A DNA stretch of 64,000 bases from Selaginella tamariscina (GCA_003024785.1 PUQB01000459.1:124001-188000); one strand, 5' to 3'. Counted from the stretch's first letter, positions 36,261 to 47,800 are shown. Program-made: numbers and translations. Notes: generated by a model not told the origin, from the letters alone.

Positions 36261-37334
36261 TGCAGCGCCCAAGTATAACAATGGAGATTTCTGTGCCGAT
36301 TTAGATTCTCGGCACCATCCTGCTCAGCCGGCGGCCACAAGGTATGTGTAATTTCTGTATTTTATGATTTGCTGCTCAAAGTATTTCTTTTTCCAGAGAT
36401 ATAGGGTCTTCTTATTTGTGCCGACTGAGAGCACGGCACCATCCTGGTTCAGTCGGCAAACACAAGGTATCGTCGATTTATTTATTTTTTTCCTTGCGGC
36501 TCAAGTATACGTGTCACAATGTTTTTTTTTCAGAGTTAATGGGTCTTTCCATTTGTGCCGACTGAGAGTGACGGCACCATCCTGGTTCAGTCGGCAAAAA
36601 CAAGGTATTTTCGATTTGTTTTTTTTTGCTTTCTGGCTCAAGTATTCGTATCACAAGGTTTTTATTTTCAGAGTTAATGGGTCTTCCCATTTGTGCCGAC
36701 TGAGAGTGACGGCACCATCCTAGTTCAGTCGGCAGCCACAAGGTATGTTCGATATATTTATTTTTTGCTTTCTGGATCATGTATTCGTATCACATTGTTT
36801 TTTTTCAGAGTTAATGTGTCTTCTCATTTGTGCCGACTGAGAGTGACGGCACCATCCTTCTTCAGTCGGCAGCCACAAGGTATTTTGAATTTGTTTATAT
36901 TTTGCTTGCGGCTCAAGTATCCGTATAACAATGTTTTTTTTCAGAGTTATAGTGTCTTCCCATTTGTGCCGACTGAGAGTGACGGCACCATCCTTCTTCA
37001 GTCGGCAGCCACAAGGTATTTTGAATTAGTTTTTTTTTTCTTTGCGTCTCAAGTATTTCTTTTAAAACAGTTAATGGGTCTTCCCATTTGTGCCGTCTGA
37101 GAGGGACGGCACCATCCTATCTCAGTCGGCACCATTATCTCTTCTGTGCCGTCTGACAGAGTCGGCACAAACTATCTCAGTCGGCAGGTTTTTTCTTCTA
37201 CATCTCTCTGCCGACTGAGAGGGTCGGCAGCATCTAGCTTGAGTCGGCAGCCACAAGGTTAGTCATCTTTGTTTGTTTTTTTTTTTTGACTCCACATCAA
37301 TTGACTTGTGTGTTTACTTTCCAGAGTTCCCAAA
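36261..37334 (+). promoter_or_regulatory. Array of repeated non-coding exon-intron units with inverted TGCCGACTGA motif
   Basis: Eight leader exons can be laid out with perfect borders (CACAAG before GT, TTTCAG before the exon). Exons end at 36341, 36466, 36604, 36742, 36879, 37015 and 37257; the next starts at 37325, ten bases before the cargo ATG. Exons 2-6 are each 70-71 bp. Introns are 55, 67, 67, 66, 65, 55 and 67 bp. Each exon holds GTGCCGACTGA...TCAGTCGGCA, a 10-bp inverted repeat, plus an inner GTGCCG...CGGCAC stem. The longer seventh exon (37071-37257) carries several more motif copies. Whether every intron is spliced is unknown. The array may be a transcribed leader, a binding-site array or both. 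Confidence 0.7.
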
Positions 37335-40300
37335 ATGGTGAGAGCTTCAAAACGTCTACTAGAGACTGCGCCTGATGAAGAGCCACGGGAAGAGAAGAGG
37401 ATATCGAAGCAGAAGCGAGGCAAGAGAGGAGAACCATCTAATGTACCAAAGGAGGATCCTCCAGTGACTCAGTCTGGAGTAGTAGCAGTTGAGCAAGAAC
37501 AGCCTCCACCAACAATCACAGATTTCCCGGAGAGCTCGTCGCAGTTGCCTCCTTCATCCGCTGAGGTTGCAGTCCTGAACGAGCAAGTGCAGATGACAGA
37601 GGCAGCTGAAGCTAGCGAGGACGACTTGGAGGAGGCAGTCAGCAAAAAGAGAGGCCGCGGGAAAGCTGATTCAAAAGGCAAGAAGGCGAAGAGCGATAAG
37701 GAGCCGAAGGAGTTATACAGCATACCGGCGAGCCTGCATTTGGAGAGCTCAGCAAACCTGCTCGACAAAATTACTATCAAGGGACTTGGTGATCCTCCTG
37801 ATGTGCCCATCTGCAGAATACATTCCAACGAGGTGGTTCGACGAGTGAACCCAGGGGACTTGGACAGGCTGGTGTCATCGTTGAAGAAGGCTGGTTATCT
37901 ACGCAACACGGCCTGTTCATTCTGTCCATCGGAGATCGACTCACTGCTGAGGAGCTATCGGAGCTGTCGAAGGACACGATTCAGTACGAGCAGCACCGGT
38001 CTTTCGAGCAAGCTCTTACTCAGCCGGAGTACAAACAGTGGGCTTCAAGGCTCTCAAACAGGAAGTTTAGCTGCTGGGACGGGAACCATAGGCTACAGGC
38101 TTTGCAGAAGCTGTACCGAGAGGATGCAGAGGACAACCAGCGATGGGCTATTCGCGTTCGATCGAGTTTCATCTCCACGGAGAACCTCGACATTCTTCAA
38201 CTGGTTTCGATGTTCCAATCGATTAACATGTGAGTATTTTCTTTTTTTTTGTTAAGAGTTTAGACTTAACAGTTTCGTTGAACAGATCTTCAGCAACATC
38301 TGTGGAAACAACGCTACCACATATTCTCCTCGCTGTAAAGGCGGTCTGCACTAGTACAGAAGGAACTCAGAAAATCCTCGAGTCACTCACGGAGGTTGAT
38401 CGTCTTGAGGTGCGGAAGTGGAAGGAGAGTTCATCAGGAAAGACGGCTTGGCATCCTCTTCCGAACCTGATCTGCGCAAAGATACTTTTCAAGGTAACCT
38501 CCGATTTAATTTATAGGAAAGAAATTTTTAACTTGTTCTATGTGCAGAACGAGATCGACGATGATCTCGACAGAGCAGTCACCAGTGCTAAGGGCAATCC
38601 ACAGGTTGAGGTGAACCTGAAGCAGCTAGTATACAAGAAGCATGACAAGCGTATGCACAAGTTCCTCTCCATCATAGACCCAGACTTGGGGGAGGAGTGG
38701 TTCCAGAAGGTGACAAACATCTCTCATAAGCAGTGTCGCTGGATGGGCATTGAGAAGCTGTATGCGATGTCAAGGGCGAAGATTCCAAACATGCTGCGAC
38801 TCCGATACCTCAACAAGCTCACCCGTCTCGAATCCAAGGCAGAACAACAGACACTTGGGCTACCGGGCATGCAGGACAAAGAGTGGATCAAGTGGTTCAC
38901 CTTGGACTTATATTGGAAGGCTGTGCGCGAGGAAGCCATTCAGATCCTTAAGGGGTTGCGAGAGGATGGTGAAGAAGTTGGAACGGATGTCGACTTCATG
39001 AGCTGGTTTGACGAGATGAGAATTCGGAGCAAGTGCCTGGTCTTTCAGCCCTTCCATGACTGCATACGGTTCACTTATTCGATGGAGCCGAATGAGTTTC
39101 TGGAGCGTGAGGAATCTGCGCGTCGGATGATATGGAGGTAAGCTTTCAATCCAGCATTGCTACTGTCTGACTTTGTGTTGCAGGTTCATACTGGCGAAGC
39201 AAATGACACCGTCCCATACGATGAAGCTGTGGACAGATCATACAAGCGAGCCTCACATGTGGTCGAAGAGCAGAGGAGCTCTAACACCGTTCGAACGGGA
39301 GCATGTTCCATTCTGGCTCGACTGTCCGTCGCAACAGCCACCAGCTTGGGAGAGCACACTATTCGACATGCACGCCAATGATCTACCAGCGATTGTTTGG
39401 GAGCCAGAAGAAGTAGAGGCTATCAAGAAGAGCAAGATGAAGAAGACGGTGCGGAAGACAACTACACCTGCAAAGGGATCGGGAGCGGGACCAAGCTCTT
39501 CTACAGCACCTCCGCCGGCATTCGACTTTACAATCAATGAGGTACAGCCACTTGTAGCTAGTTTGGACATCAAGGACGACCTGATGACCTTCATCCCGAC
39601 CCTGGCTGCATCCCGTGGATCCTACGACCTAGCTGTGTGCGACATGGAGGAGATGAGCAGGTCTTTCTTCGAGCCAGGTGCTTCCCAGACAGAGGTGTAC
39701 ACCAAGCTCCGAGAACAGGTTGACAGACTACATACGGTTGAGTCACAAACGTTGTTCCAGGAAGTGGTAGGTGAATACGGCTTCAACCTCATCATCCTCG
39801 ACTTGCCCAATGAGCTTGTATATGGAGGTGCTAGCATCAACAAGGACATTGTGCAGCTAGATCCGGTGAAGTTTGAGGAGGCCTTGCAGTTCAGTGGAAT
39901 GCACTTGGCAGCGAGTGGTTTCATGGTCGTCTTCGCGAGTTCTCCTTCTGTTTCGGCGGTGATTCAGGCGGCTGCAGTAATCAACTTGGAGGTTGCAGGG
40001 ACTTACAGCGTCTACCGTGCACGAGGCTGGGGATACCGTGACAAAATTAAGGTAAGCTAGCTATTCAAGTTCAAGTTTAACTTGGTCTATGTGGCAGGAT
40101 AACTTGTTAGTTCTCTTGGTGCTGCAAAGCTCTGAGAAGAAGTCGAAGAGGCCAAACCCTCTGGCGTTGACGAACACGATCCTCGTCGACACTGCCGACC
40201 GTTATCAGGAGGCTTGGTAAGGAAGTGCTTTGCTATGTTTATCCTAATGGAAGATTGTGCAGGATTATGATTCAACCGAAGAGTGTTCGACTCATGCAGC

Positions 40301-40560
40301 TTTTGATCGAGCGTCTCAGTAGACCTGGCGACCTAGTCTGGGATATTGGTTCCGGAACCGGGTCATCATTGTTAGCTGCCGTCGAGCTCGGAAGGAATAT
40401 TATAGGAACCGAGAAGAGTTTCGAACTCTCTAGGTTGGCAACAAACAAGCTTGCAGAGAACATTAGACCAGAAGAGTTACCTACTCAAACACCTCCACGT
40501 CCAAGCGTAACTGGTGGTTCGAGAACTGCAGCTTTACTTAAGATGAAGAAGAAACTTTAG
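37335..40560 (+). CDS. MULE cargo: ParB-like domain fused to beta-class DNA methyltransferase (one frameshift)
   Basis: Six exons: 37335-38229, 38286-38493, 38548-39137, 39184-40051, 40098-40216 and 40263-40560; introns are 56, 54, 46, 46 and 46 bp, all GT-AG. With one base added near 37909 the joined frame is exactly 993 codons. Residues 1-140 are charged, with a nuclear-signal-like KKRGRGKADSKGKKAKSDK. Residues about 158-265 resemble ParB/sulfiredoxin-type domains: RLVSSLKKAGYL, then WDGNHRLQALQKL as the GxxR box. The middle third is unrecognised. The C-terminal third has beta-class amino-methyltransferase order: motif IV NLIILDLPNEL (about 770) before motif I DLVWDIGSGTGSSLLAAVEL (about 910-930). 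Motif IV is DLPN, not the catalytic (D/N/S)PP(Y/F/W). ParB-methyltransferase fusions are known from phages and bacteria. The frameshift lies where the outer copy has lost a different base, so a sequencing error or very recent decay are both possible. Confidence 0.82.
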
Positions 40561-40576
40561 CTAATGTATATTGAGT

Positions 40577-40582
40577 AATAAA
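40577..40582 (+). terminator. Candidate polyadenylation signal of the cargo gene
   Basis: AATAAA lies 17 bases after the stop codon, followed by an A-rich tract. The same arrangement follows the outer copy's cargo gene near 49775. Confidence 0.5.
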
Positions 40583-40639
40583 TTAAGCTAATATAAAAAA
40601 AAATTAAAAAGAAATACAACAGTTTTAATAGAATTCTTT

Positions 40640-40764
40640 TTTGCCGACTGAGGCCAATACTGCCGACCAGAAAGAATATTCCAAAATATTCTAGAATATT
40701 CTTGAATATTCGAGCCCAGGCCTCCTGGGCCCCAAGCTCCAAATTGGCGACACTCCATCTCATT
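40640..40764. repeat. Inner MULE right end: subterminal motifs, terminal inverted repeat and TSD
   Basis: TTGCCGACTGAGG and CTGCCGACC at about 40642-40670 are followed by AATATTC-rich sequence and the right TIR ending GGCGACACTC at 40755, then TSD CATCTCATT. The AATATTCTAGAATATTC palindromes occur inside both ends of each copy. Confidence 0.88.
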
Positions 40765-43700
40765 GAGCGATCGCCTTTGTAGAAAATATGTGACCTCCGG
40801 GTTCAAGCCAAGCACACGGCTATAGACGAAGTACATGTGTACACATGGGCTCCAACTTTTGCTCTTCTGAAATGTAGAACAACTGCATGAAGGATAAGTA
40901 TATTCACCTTTGCAGAGTCATTTCCTGCCGACACAACGAAAGCCTCCTTCCGTCCTCTAGCTGTCACTTCAACATTTCGCACACAACCTAAAAACGTCTT
41001 GGCCTTGCGGAAATTCTTTCTCTTGTTCCTTAGACATTTTTGTTGGAGTCCGGACCATACGTCCTTTGAAAGGTGGAATTGTTGTAGATCCAGCTCCACG
41101 TGGTGGCGATGGTGTTTTTGTCCTTCTGACCCTCATCTACTCTTCCTGCCATCCCCTGTAAACCTTCCAGAACAAAGCCTGCATCCTGTAGTTCTCTGAC
41201 CTCCTCACTTGTCAGCTTCGTTTCCTTGAGCACAGGCCAAACCGTTGGTGTGTTGGAATACGTGACCGAAGAATTTTGCCGTTTGGCCGCGTGAAACACC
41301 CTGAATCTTTGGGCAAAACCCACATATGTTGTGTACATACTCCTCATTTCCCCAAGGCATCAATGTACATTCGTTTTCCATTAGAATCCTGGTGCTGGCA
41401 CTCTACTTGGATAACCGATTGGTTTTCCACACAGAGCAGTTCCTTCCTGATCATTCCCCAAACACTTAACCTTACTGGATGCTCCGATTCGTCTGATGGC
41501 CCACTCTGTTTGAGCAATCTCTCTCTCCAAAACCTCTTCGAACCTTAACCTCTTTCTCCTGTTTGTTTTTGGACCACCCGCTCTGTGTACTCTACATCAT
41601 GTCTGTGTGAACGTTGAGCATCAGACTGTTCTGTTCCTGTGACTGTTCTCCTAACAGTTTGCACTCGAACGTTAGTGGTACTCGTGAACTCCGGCTGGTC
41701 AAGTGTTCCTCGCCTTCCACCAGATTGATAATTGTTGATGGAGATACACTTTTCCCCTCAGAGAGTTTGCGTTGCACTCGTTTCAACAGAGTTTCCTTCG
41801 AAGGCCCTGACCCTGTATACCTCCCTTCTATTGCCGCTTTCACCTTCGCACTCTGCATAACTGCATGTGAGGTCTAACATTGTTGCCTCCAGCAGTGGTA
41901 CTCTTTTGGCCAATCTTGCTCTTCTTGCTCTCGGTGAATCACTTCAGCATTGTTTGTAGTTGGAACTCGCGAGTCCTTCTTCTGTCATGTCTCCAGTTCC
42001 GCCATGGAGATGTGGTCCTCATGCCTGATCCACCAAGACAAGCCATGTCTTCAAAGCTCGAATGTTTGACGATCGTCCTTCCCAAAAAGACTCTAGAATT
42101 GCCAGTTGTTCTTTCTTAGATTGTTCATTAGTGCTGCAGGCCAGGCACGAGCAAGCTTCATGTGTTCTTCGCGATGTTCTTCTGTGATCCATTTCTTTGT
42201 CACCTGACGCACGGATTGCATAAAGTGAATACGACAGCTTCTTCCCTCCCTTTCATCTTTGCTCCGTTGTTGAATACTTGGCGCAAGCTATCCATATCGC
42301 TCCAGCCTCATCCGACATGAAACCAGCAAAGTTGACATTCTCCAAACCCTGCTTCTTACAAACCTCTAGCATTGTGTTCAAGAACTTCAGCACTGCAACA
42401 TTATCTTCGCGGCACATATCTGCATAAGCTATAGTCACCATGGATCGGACACTGCAAGAGAGCGTTAGATAACGAAGATTAGAAAGTGTTATGAAGAGTT
42501 TTACAACTTACAATGGGTCATAAAGGTGTATTCCAATTGTGCCCAGTCTGGTATGCGGTGCGTGTGGTCCAGAACAACCATTGATCATGAAGGTCTCCTC
42601 CACTTTGACACCTTCTGATGTACTCAACTCATGAACCCGGTCCCTCAACTATCATTTTGAAGATCAGATCCTCAGCACCATGCAGTTCCATCCCTGGAAC
42701 ATGTATGACGTGAATGAAAGGTATTGGCAGCTTGTCTTCAGCTCCAGAAGACCCTCGTAACCCTCTCTAAAGTGTGTCTCCTTCTGTCTTGATTGTGTAA
42801 TCCAGTCCCGAGTCCTAAAGAAAAGGTCACGTCAGTGTTTACAGAATCTAAAAAAATACCTTCGATGGTTTGTTAAAGGTTCAAGTTTTGAGAGTAAACC
42901 AGTGTACGAGACTTCTCCTTCTTCCTTGAAAAGTTCTTCAAAGATGAGCTCACACGCGGCTTGAAACTCAATCACTCTGATTTTTCGTGGACTGCTCTTT
43001 ACCACGTTGCTGACACTAGATCTGGCTCGCTGAACGTTTTGAAGCTGACACTGAGGGGCTGACTAGATGCTGATGAACACCTCTGTGAATGAACAACCTT
43101 GTAAAAAAATGTCGTCTGGCAGAATGTAGTACACATAAGCCGGACAAGTGTGCACCAGCAATGGCTCCTCTCCACAATGCTTACATTTTATGCCTATTAC
43201 TTTGCCTGTCTCAGTTGTCTTTGCCTTCTCCACAGCACCCTTGAAGTGACATTCATTTGCTTTCTTTCTCAAAAGCCAAGTAGGGGCAGGTAGGATTGAT
43301 GCATTGGAGATGTCCGACACATGAACTTCGACTGACTCGCCCGAACATGCCAGTGTGTTGTGCTCGGGTGTGTCCAATGGTAGCAGCCATCCTTGCGATT
43401 CATCCCGAGTACTTCTCTGTGCTTTCTGTCTTAGGGGGAAGTTCGTAAAACATTTCCATTGTATATCTGCGGTATTCAGAGACTCGTTTAACTCAGACGA
43501 ACCAATGAGATCCTTCCCTATCCTACATTTGTCTGCTCTTAGAAGACACACCAGCATGGATTCCTCACGCTCCTCTGTCCGCAACCTGAACAACGGGCCC
43601 TTTGCCGGGCACAATGTGTAAAAGACAACTGGTTTGATGCATTGCCTTCTGGTAACAACTCCACATCTTCTCCAGAACTCGCAGAAACTGACATCAATTG

Positions 43701-43828
43701 AACCACATGTATACTGAACCAACAAGGAATGTTGAAAGCAATGTGAAGATCATGTTCAAACACAAAAGCATTTCCATCTTCATCGACTGGAAATCTTTGT
43801 CAATGCCTTCATAGGTAACTCTGGCCAT
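40765..43828 (-). pseudogene. Outer-copy MULE transposase, main part, many indels
   Basis: It starts at an ATG (43828) in the same context as the inner copy and shows the same exon layout and motifs: FMSDEAGAIW near 42300, the SWIM CSCSTF-type block near 40850, the GCM/FLYWCH-like region near 43150-43320. It is interrupted by many one- to few-base indels and by the inner MULE. In two places it keeps bases missing from the inner copy (WITEEHREEH near 42180 and the run around 42090), which shows what the inner frameshifts removed. It is non-functional. Confidence 0.85.
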
Positions 43829-44870
43829 GACAACGCAAGGAGAAAGCTCGGTGGTTTAGGAAAGCAAAGCAAAAATTAAACACACTTTCCCTTACCAAAA
43901 AAAAATTACAATCGTTAATAATAAACGTGAATACACGTTTGTATATAATTAATTCTATGCTGCCCAGCTCACAGTGTTCTTAATGATGTCTTCTCTAGTA
44001 TCACTGATTTAATTTAATTTCTACCTTTTATGATTTGAAATATCTTCACATTTACCAATTATTCACATATTTTAAAATAAACCCTAAATATTAATGTCAC
44101 ATTTATTCCGTAGGGTTCACTGTTTTCATTGCGGCTAGGGTTTTTTGGTAGATAGGGTTTACTGTTTCCATTGCGGCTAGGGTTCTTTCAATCTCAGATC
44201 TGTTTCCACTGCGGCAGATCCAGAGGTTTCTTCAATCTCAGTCTCAGAGTTACGGTTTCCACTGCGGCACCATCCATTTCGACTCGATTCGTGCAGCGCC
44301 CAAGTATAACAATGGAGATTTCTGTGCCGATTTAGATTGTCGGCACCATCCTGCTCAGCCGGCGGCCACAAGGTATGTGTAATTTCTGTATTTTATGATT
44401 TGCGGCTCAAAGTATTTCTTTTCCAAAGATATAGGGTCTTCTTATTTGTGCCATTGAGAGCGACGGCACCATCCTGGTTCAGTCGGCAAACACAAGATAG
44501 TGTCTTCCCATTTGTGCCGACTGAGAGTGATGGCACCATCCTTCTTCAGTCGGCAGCACAAGGTATTTTGAATAGTTTTTATTTCTTTGCGTCTCAAGTA
44601 TTCTTTTAAAACAGTTAATGGGTCTTCCATTTGTGCCGTCTGAGAGGGACGGCACCATCCTATCTCAGTCGGCACCATTATCTCTTCCGTGCCGTCTGAC
44701 AGAGTCGCACAAATCTCAGTCGGCAGATTTGTTCTTCTACATCTCTCTGTCGACTGAGAGGGTCGGCACCATCTAGCTTGAGTCGGCAGCCACAAGGTTA
44801 GTCATCTTTGTTTGTTTTTTTATTTTGTCTCCTCATCAATTACTTGTGTGTTGCTTTCCAGAGTTACAAA
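43829..44870 (+). promoter_or_regulatory. Outer-copy intergenic region and shortened leader array
   Basis: It is homologous to 35795-37334. The repeated exon array is much shorter: the end of the second leader exon (CGGCAAACACAAG, about 44495) is joined directly to a position four bases inside the sixth exon (ATAGTGTCTTCCC), so about four exon-intron units present in the inner copy are absent here. The flanking introns remain, so this is not a retrocopy. Confidence 0.7.
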
Positions 44871-47800
44871 ATGGTGAGATTCAAAACGTCTACTAGAGAC
44901 TGCGCCTGATGAAGAGCCACGGGAAGAGAAGAGGATATCGAAGCAGAAGCGAGGCAAGAGAGGAGAACCATCTAATGTAGCAAAGGAGGATCCTCTAGTG
45001 ACTCAGTCTGGAGTAGTAGCAGTTGAGCAAGAACAGCCTCCACCAACAATCACAGATTTCCCGGAGAGCTCGTCGCAGTTGCCTCCTTCATCCGCTGAGT
45101 TGCAGTCCTGAACGAGCAAGTGCAGATGATAGAGGCAGTTGAAGCTAGCGAGGACGACTTGGAGAGGCAGTCAGCAAAAGAGAGGCCGCGGAAAGCTGAT
45201 TCAAAAGGCAAGAAGCGAAGAGCGATAAGGAGCCGAAGGATTATACAGCATACCGGCGAGACTGCATTTGGAGCTCAGCAAACTGCTCGACAAAATTACT
45301 ATCAGGGACTTGGTATCCTCCTGATGTGCCCATCTGTAGAATACATTCCAACGAGGTGTTCGACGAGTGAACCCAGGGGACTTGGACAGGCTGGTGTCAT
45401 CATTGAAGAAGGCTGGTTATCTACGCAACACGCCTTGTTCATTCTGTCCATCGGAGATCGACTCACTGCTGAGGAGCTATCGAAGCTGTCGAAGGACACG
45501 ATTCAGTACGAGCAGCACCGTCTTTCGAGTAAGCTCTTTCTCAGCCGGAGTACAAACAGTGGGCTTCAAGGCTCTCAAACAGGAAGTTTAGCTGCTGGAC
45601 GGAACATAGGCTACATGCTTTGCAGAAGCTGTACCGAGAGGATGCAGGGGACAACCAGCGATGGGCTTTCGCGTTCGATCGAGTTTCATCTCCACGGAGA
45701 ACCTCGACATTCTTCACTGGTTTCGATGTTCCAATCGTAACATGTGAGTATTTTCTTTTCTTTTTGTTAAGAGTTTGACTTACAGTTTCGTTGAACAGAT
45801 CTTCAGCAACATCTGTGGAAAACAACGCTACACATATTCTCCTCGCTGTAAAGGCGGTCTGACTAGTACTGAAGGAACTCAGAAAATCCTCGAGTCACTC
45901 ACGGAGGTTGATCGTCTTGAGGTGCGGAAGTGGAAGGAGAGTTCAGCAGGAAAGATGGCTTGGCATCTCTTCCGAACCTGATCTGCGCAAAGATCCTTTC
46001 AAGGTACCTCCGATTTAATTTATAGAAGAAATTTTTAACTTATTCTATTGAACAGACGACGATGATCTCGACAGAGCTCACCAGTGCTAAGGGCAATTCA
46101 CAGGTTGAGGTGAACCTAAAGCAGCTAGTGTACAAGAAGCATGACAAGTGTATGCACAAGTTCCTCTCCATCATAGACCCAGACTTGGGGAGGAGTGGTT
46201 CCAGAAGGTGACAAAATCTCTCATAAGCAGTGTCGCTGGATGGGCATTGAGGCTGATGCGATGTCAAGGGCGAAGATTCCAAACATGCTGCGACTCCGAT
46301 CCTGAACAAGTCCCCGTCTCGAATCCAGGCAGAACAACAGACACTTGGGCTACCGGGCATGCAAGACAAAGAGTGGATCAAGTGGTTTTACCTTGGACTT
46401 ATTGGAAGGCTGTGCGCGAGGAAGCCATTCAGATCCTTAAGGGGTTGCGAGAGGATGTGAAGAAGTTGGAACGGATGTCGACTTCATGAGCTGGTTTGAC
46501 GAGATGAGAACTCGGAGCAAGTGCCTGGTCTTTCAGCCCTTCCATGACTGCATACGGTTCACTTATTCGATGGAGCCGATGAGTTTCTGGAGCGTGAGGA
46601 ATCGGATGATATGGAGGTAAGCTTTCAATCCAGCATTGCTACTGTCTGACTTTGTGTTGTAGGTTATACTGGCGAAGCAAATGACACTTCCATACGATGA
46701 ACTGTGGACAGATCATACAAGCGAGCCTCACATGTGTCGAAAGCAGAGGAGCTCTAACACCATTCGAACGGGAGCATGTTCCATTCTGGCTCGACTTCCG
46801 TCGCAACAGCCACCAGCTTGGGAGAGCACACTATTCGACATGCACGCCAATGATCTACCAGCGATTGTTTGGGAGCCAGAAGAAGTAGGCTATCAAGAAG
46901 AGCAAGATGAAGAAGACGGTGCGAAAGACAACTACACCTGCAAAGGGATCGAGAGCGGGACCAAGCTCTTCTATAGACCTCCACCGGCATTCGACTTTAC
47001 AATCATGAGGTACAGCCACTTGTAGCTAGTTTGGACATCAAGGACGACCTGATGACCTTCTGTCATAGTTTTTACTATGACTCAACCTTTACTTTGGACG
47101 TTGACTATTTACCTACTTACTATGTTGATAAGCCCTAGGGTAGAAGAAACAGGCCCGCTTAGTGCACTTGGATATCTAGTGATGTCGGGCCGGTGTCATT
47201 AGGTATTTGCAAGAAACTCTGGCGAAGCTAGCACTTCCATCTAGAAACTCTTACCTTGGTTTTTCATGTCCCGTTGGATTAATGGCTAGTTCCGGTGAGT
47301 TCGGCATGTCGGATATGCTTAGAAATACCCCAGGTTGACAGGTTAGGTTTAGGGTCGATAGATAACTCACCAAGTATTCCCTCTGGGAATGAGATTTCAG
47401 TGCAGCCACTTATGTACACAGGAAACAGGGGGGGGGGGGGGGCCTCTGTCAACATAAATAAGGTATATATAGGAGTGAGGTTCCTGGGTTCATGACTGCT
47501 CGTTACTCTTCTCCCGGTGCAAGCTCTAGCTTGTGTCGTTAAGGCACAACCCTCTGTTGTGCCGCCCTAACTTCCAGATGCCAGGGGTACGTCCCACCTT
47601 CGGGGTAGCTTACCCTTAACGTTGGTGAATCCGTGCCTGGGAGGTCTTGTCGGAATGCACGTTCCAAGAGGCAGAGGTTGAGGCTTGTCTCCAGCCTCCT
47701 CCTCCACGTCAAGCTAAGAGCAACACTCACAGCTAACCAGGGCACGTTTGTGTCTTTGTCCAACTGTGGTTGTGGGTTCTTGATTGACAAGGTTTCCTTA

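Larger units (their letters stand above)
32430..40755. mobile_element. Inner Mutator-like element with ParB-methyltransferase cargo
   Basis: It begins GGGTCTCGGCGAAAAAGGAG and ends with the complement GGCGACACTC, and is flanked by CATCTCATT at 32421-32429 and 40756-40764. It therefore inserted into the 3' coding part of the outer copy's transposase, about 280 bp from the outer element's own end. It is 8,326 bp long. The left arm carries the transposase (minus), the middle a divergent promoter and repeated non-coding exon array, and the right arm the cargo gene (plus). Both genes show only one or two frameshifts, so this is the younger and better preserved copy. Confidence 0.93.

Noticed and set aside
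36364..37100. Plus-strand open frames across the leader array (119 and 135 codons)
   Set aside because: They run through the repeated splice signals, consist of a repeated HLCRLRVTAPS-type word, and do not lead into the cargo frame; they are by-products of the repeat.
36400..37260. CRISPR-like array, because of regularly spaced palindromic repeats
   Set aside because: The spacers are similar to each other (T-rich, intron-like), there are no cas genes, and the context is a eukaryotic transposon.
44460..44540. Outer leader array as a spliced retrocopy (exon 2 joined to exon 6)
   Set aside because: The join is four bases off the splice border and neighbouring introns are still present, so it is better explained by recombination between repeat units.
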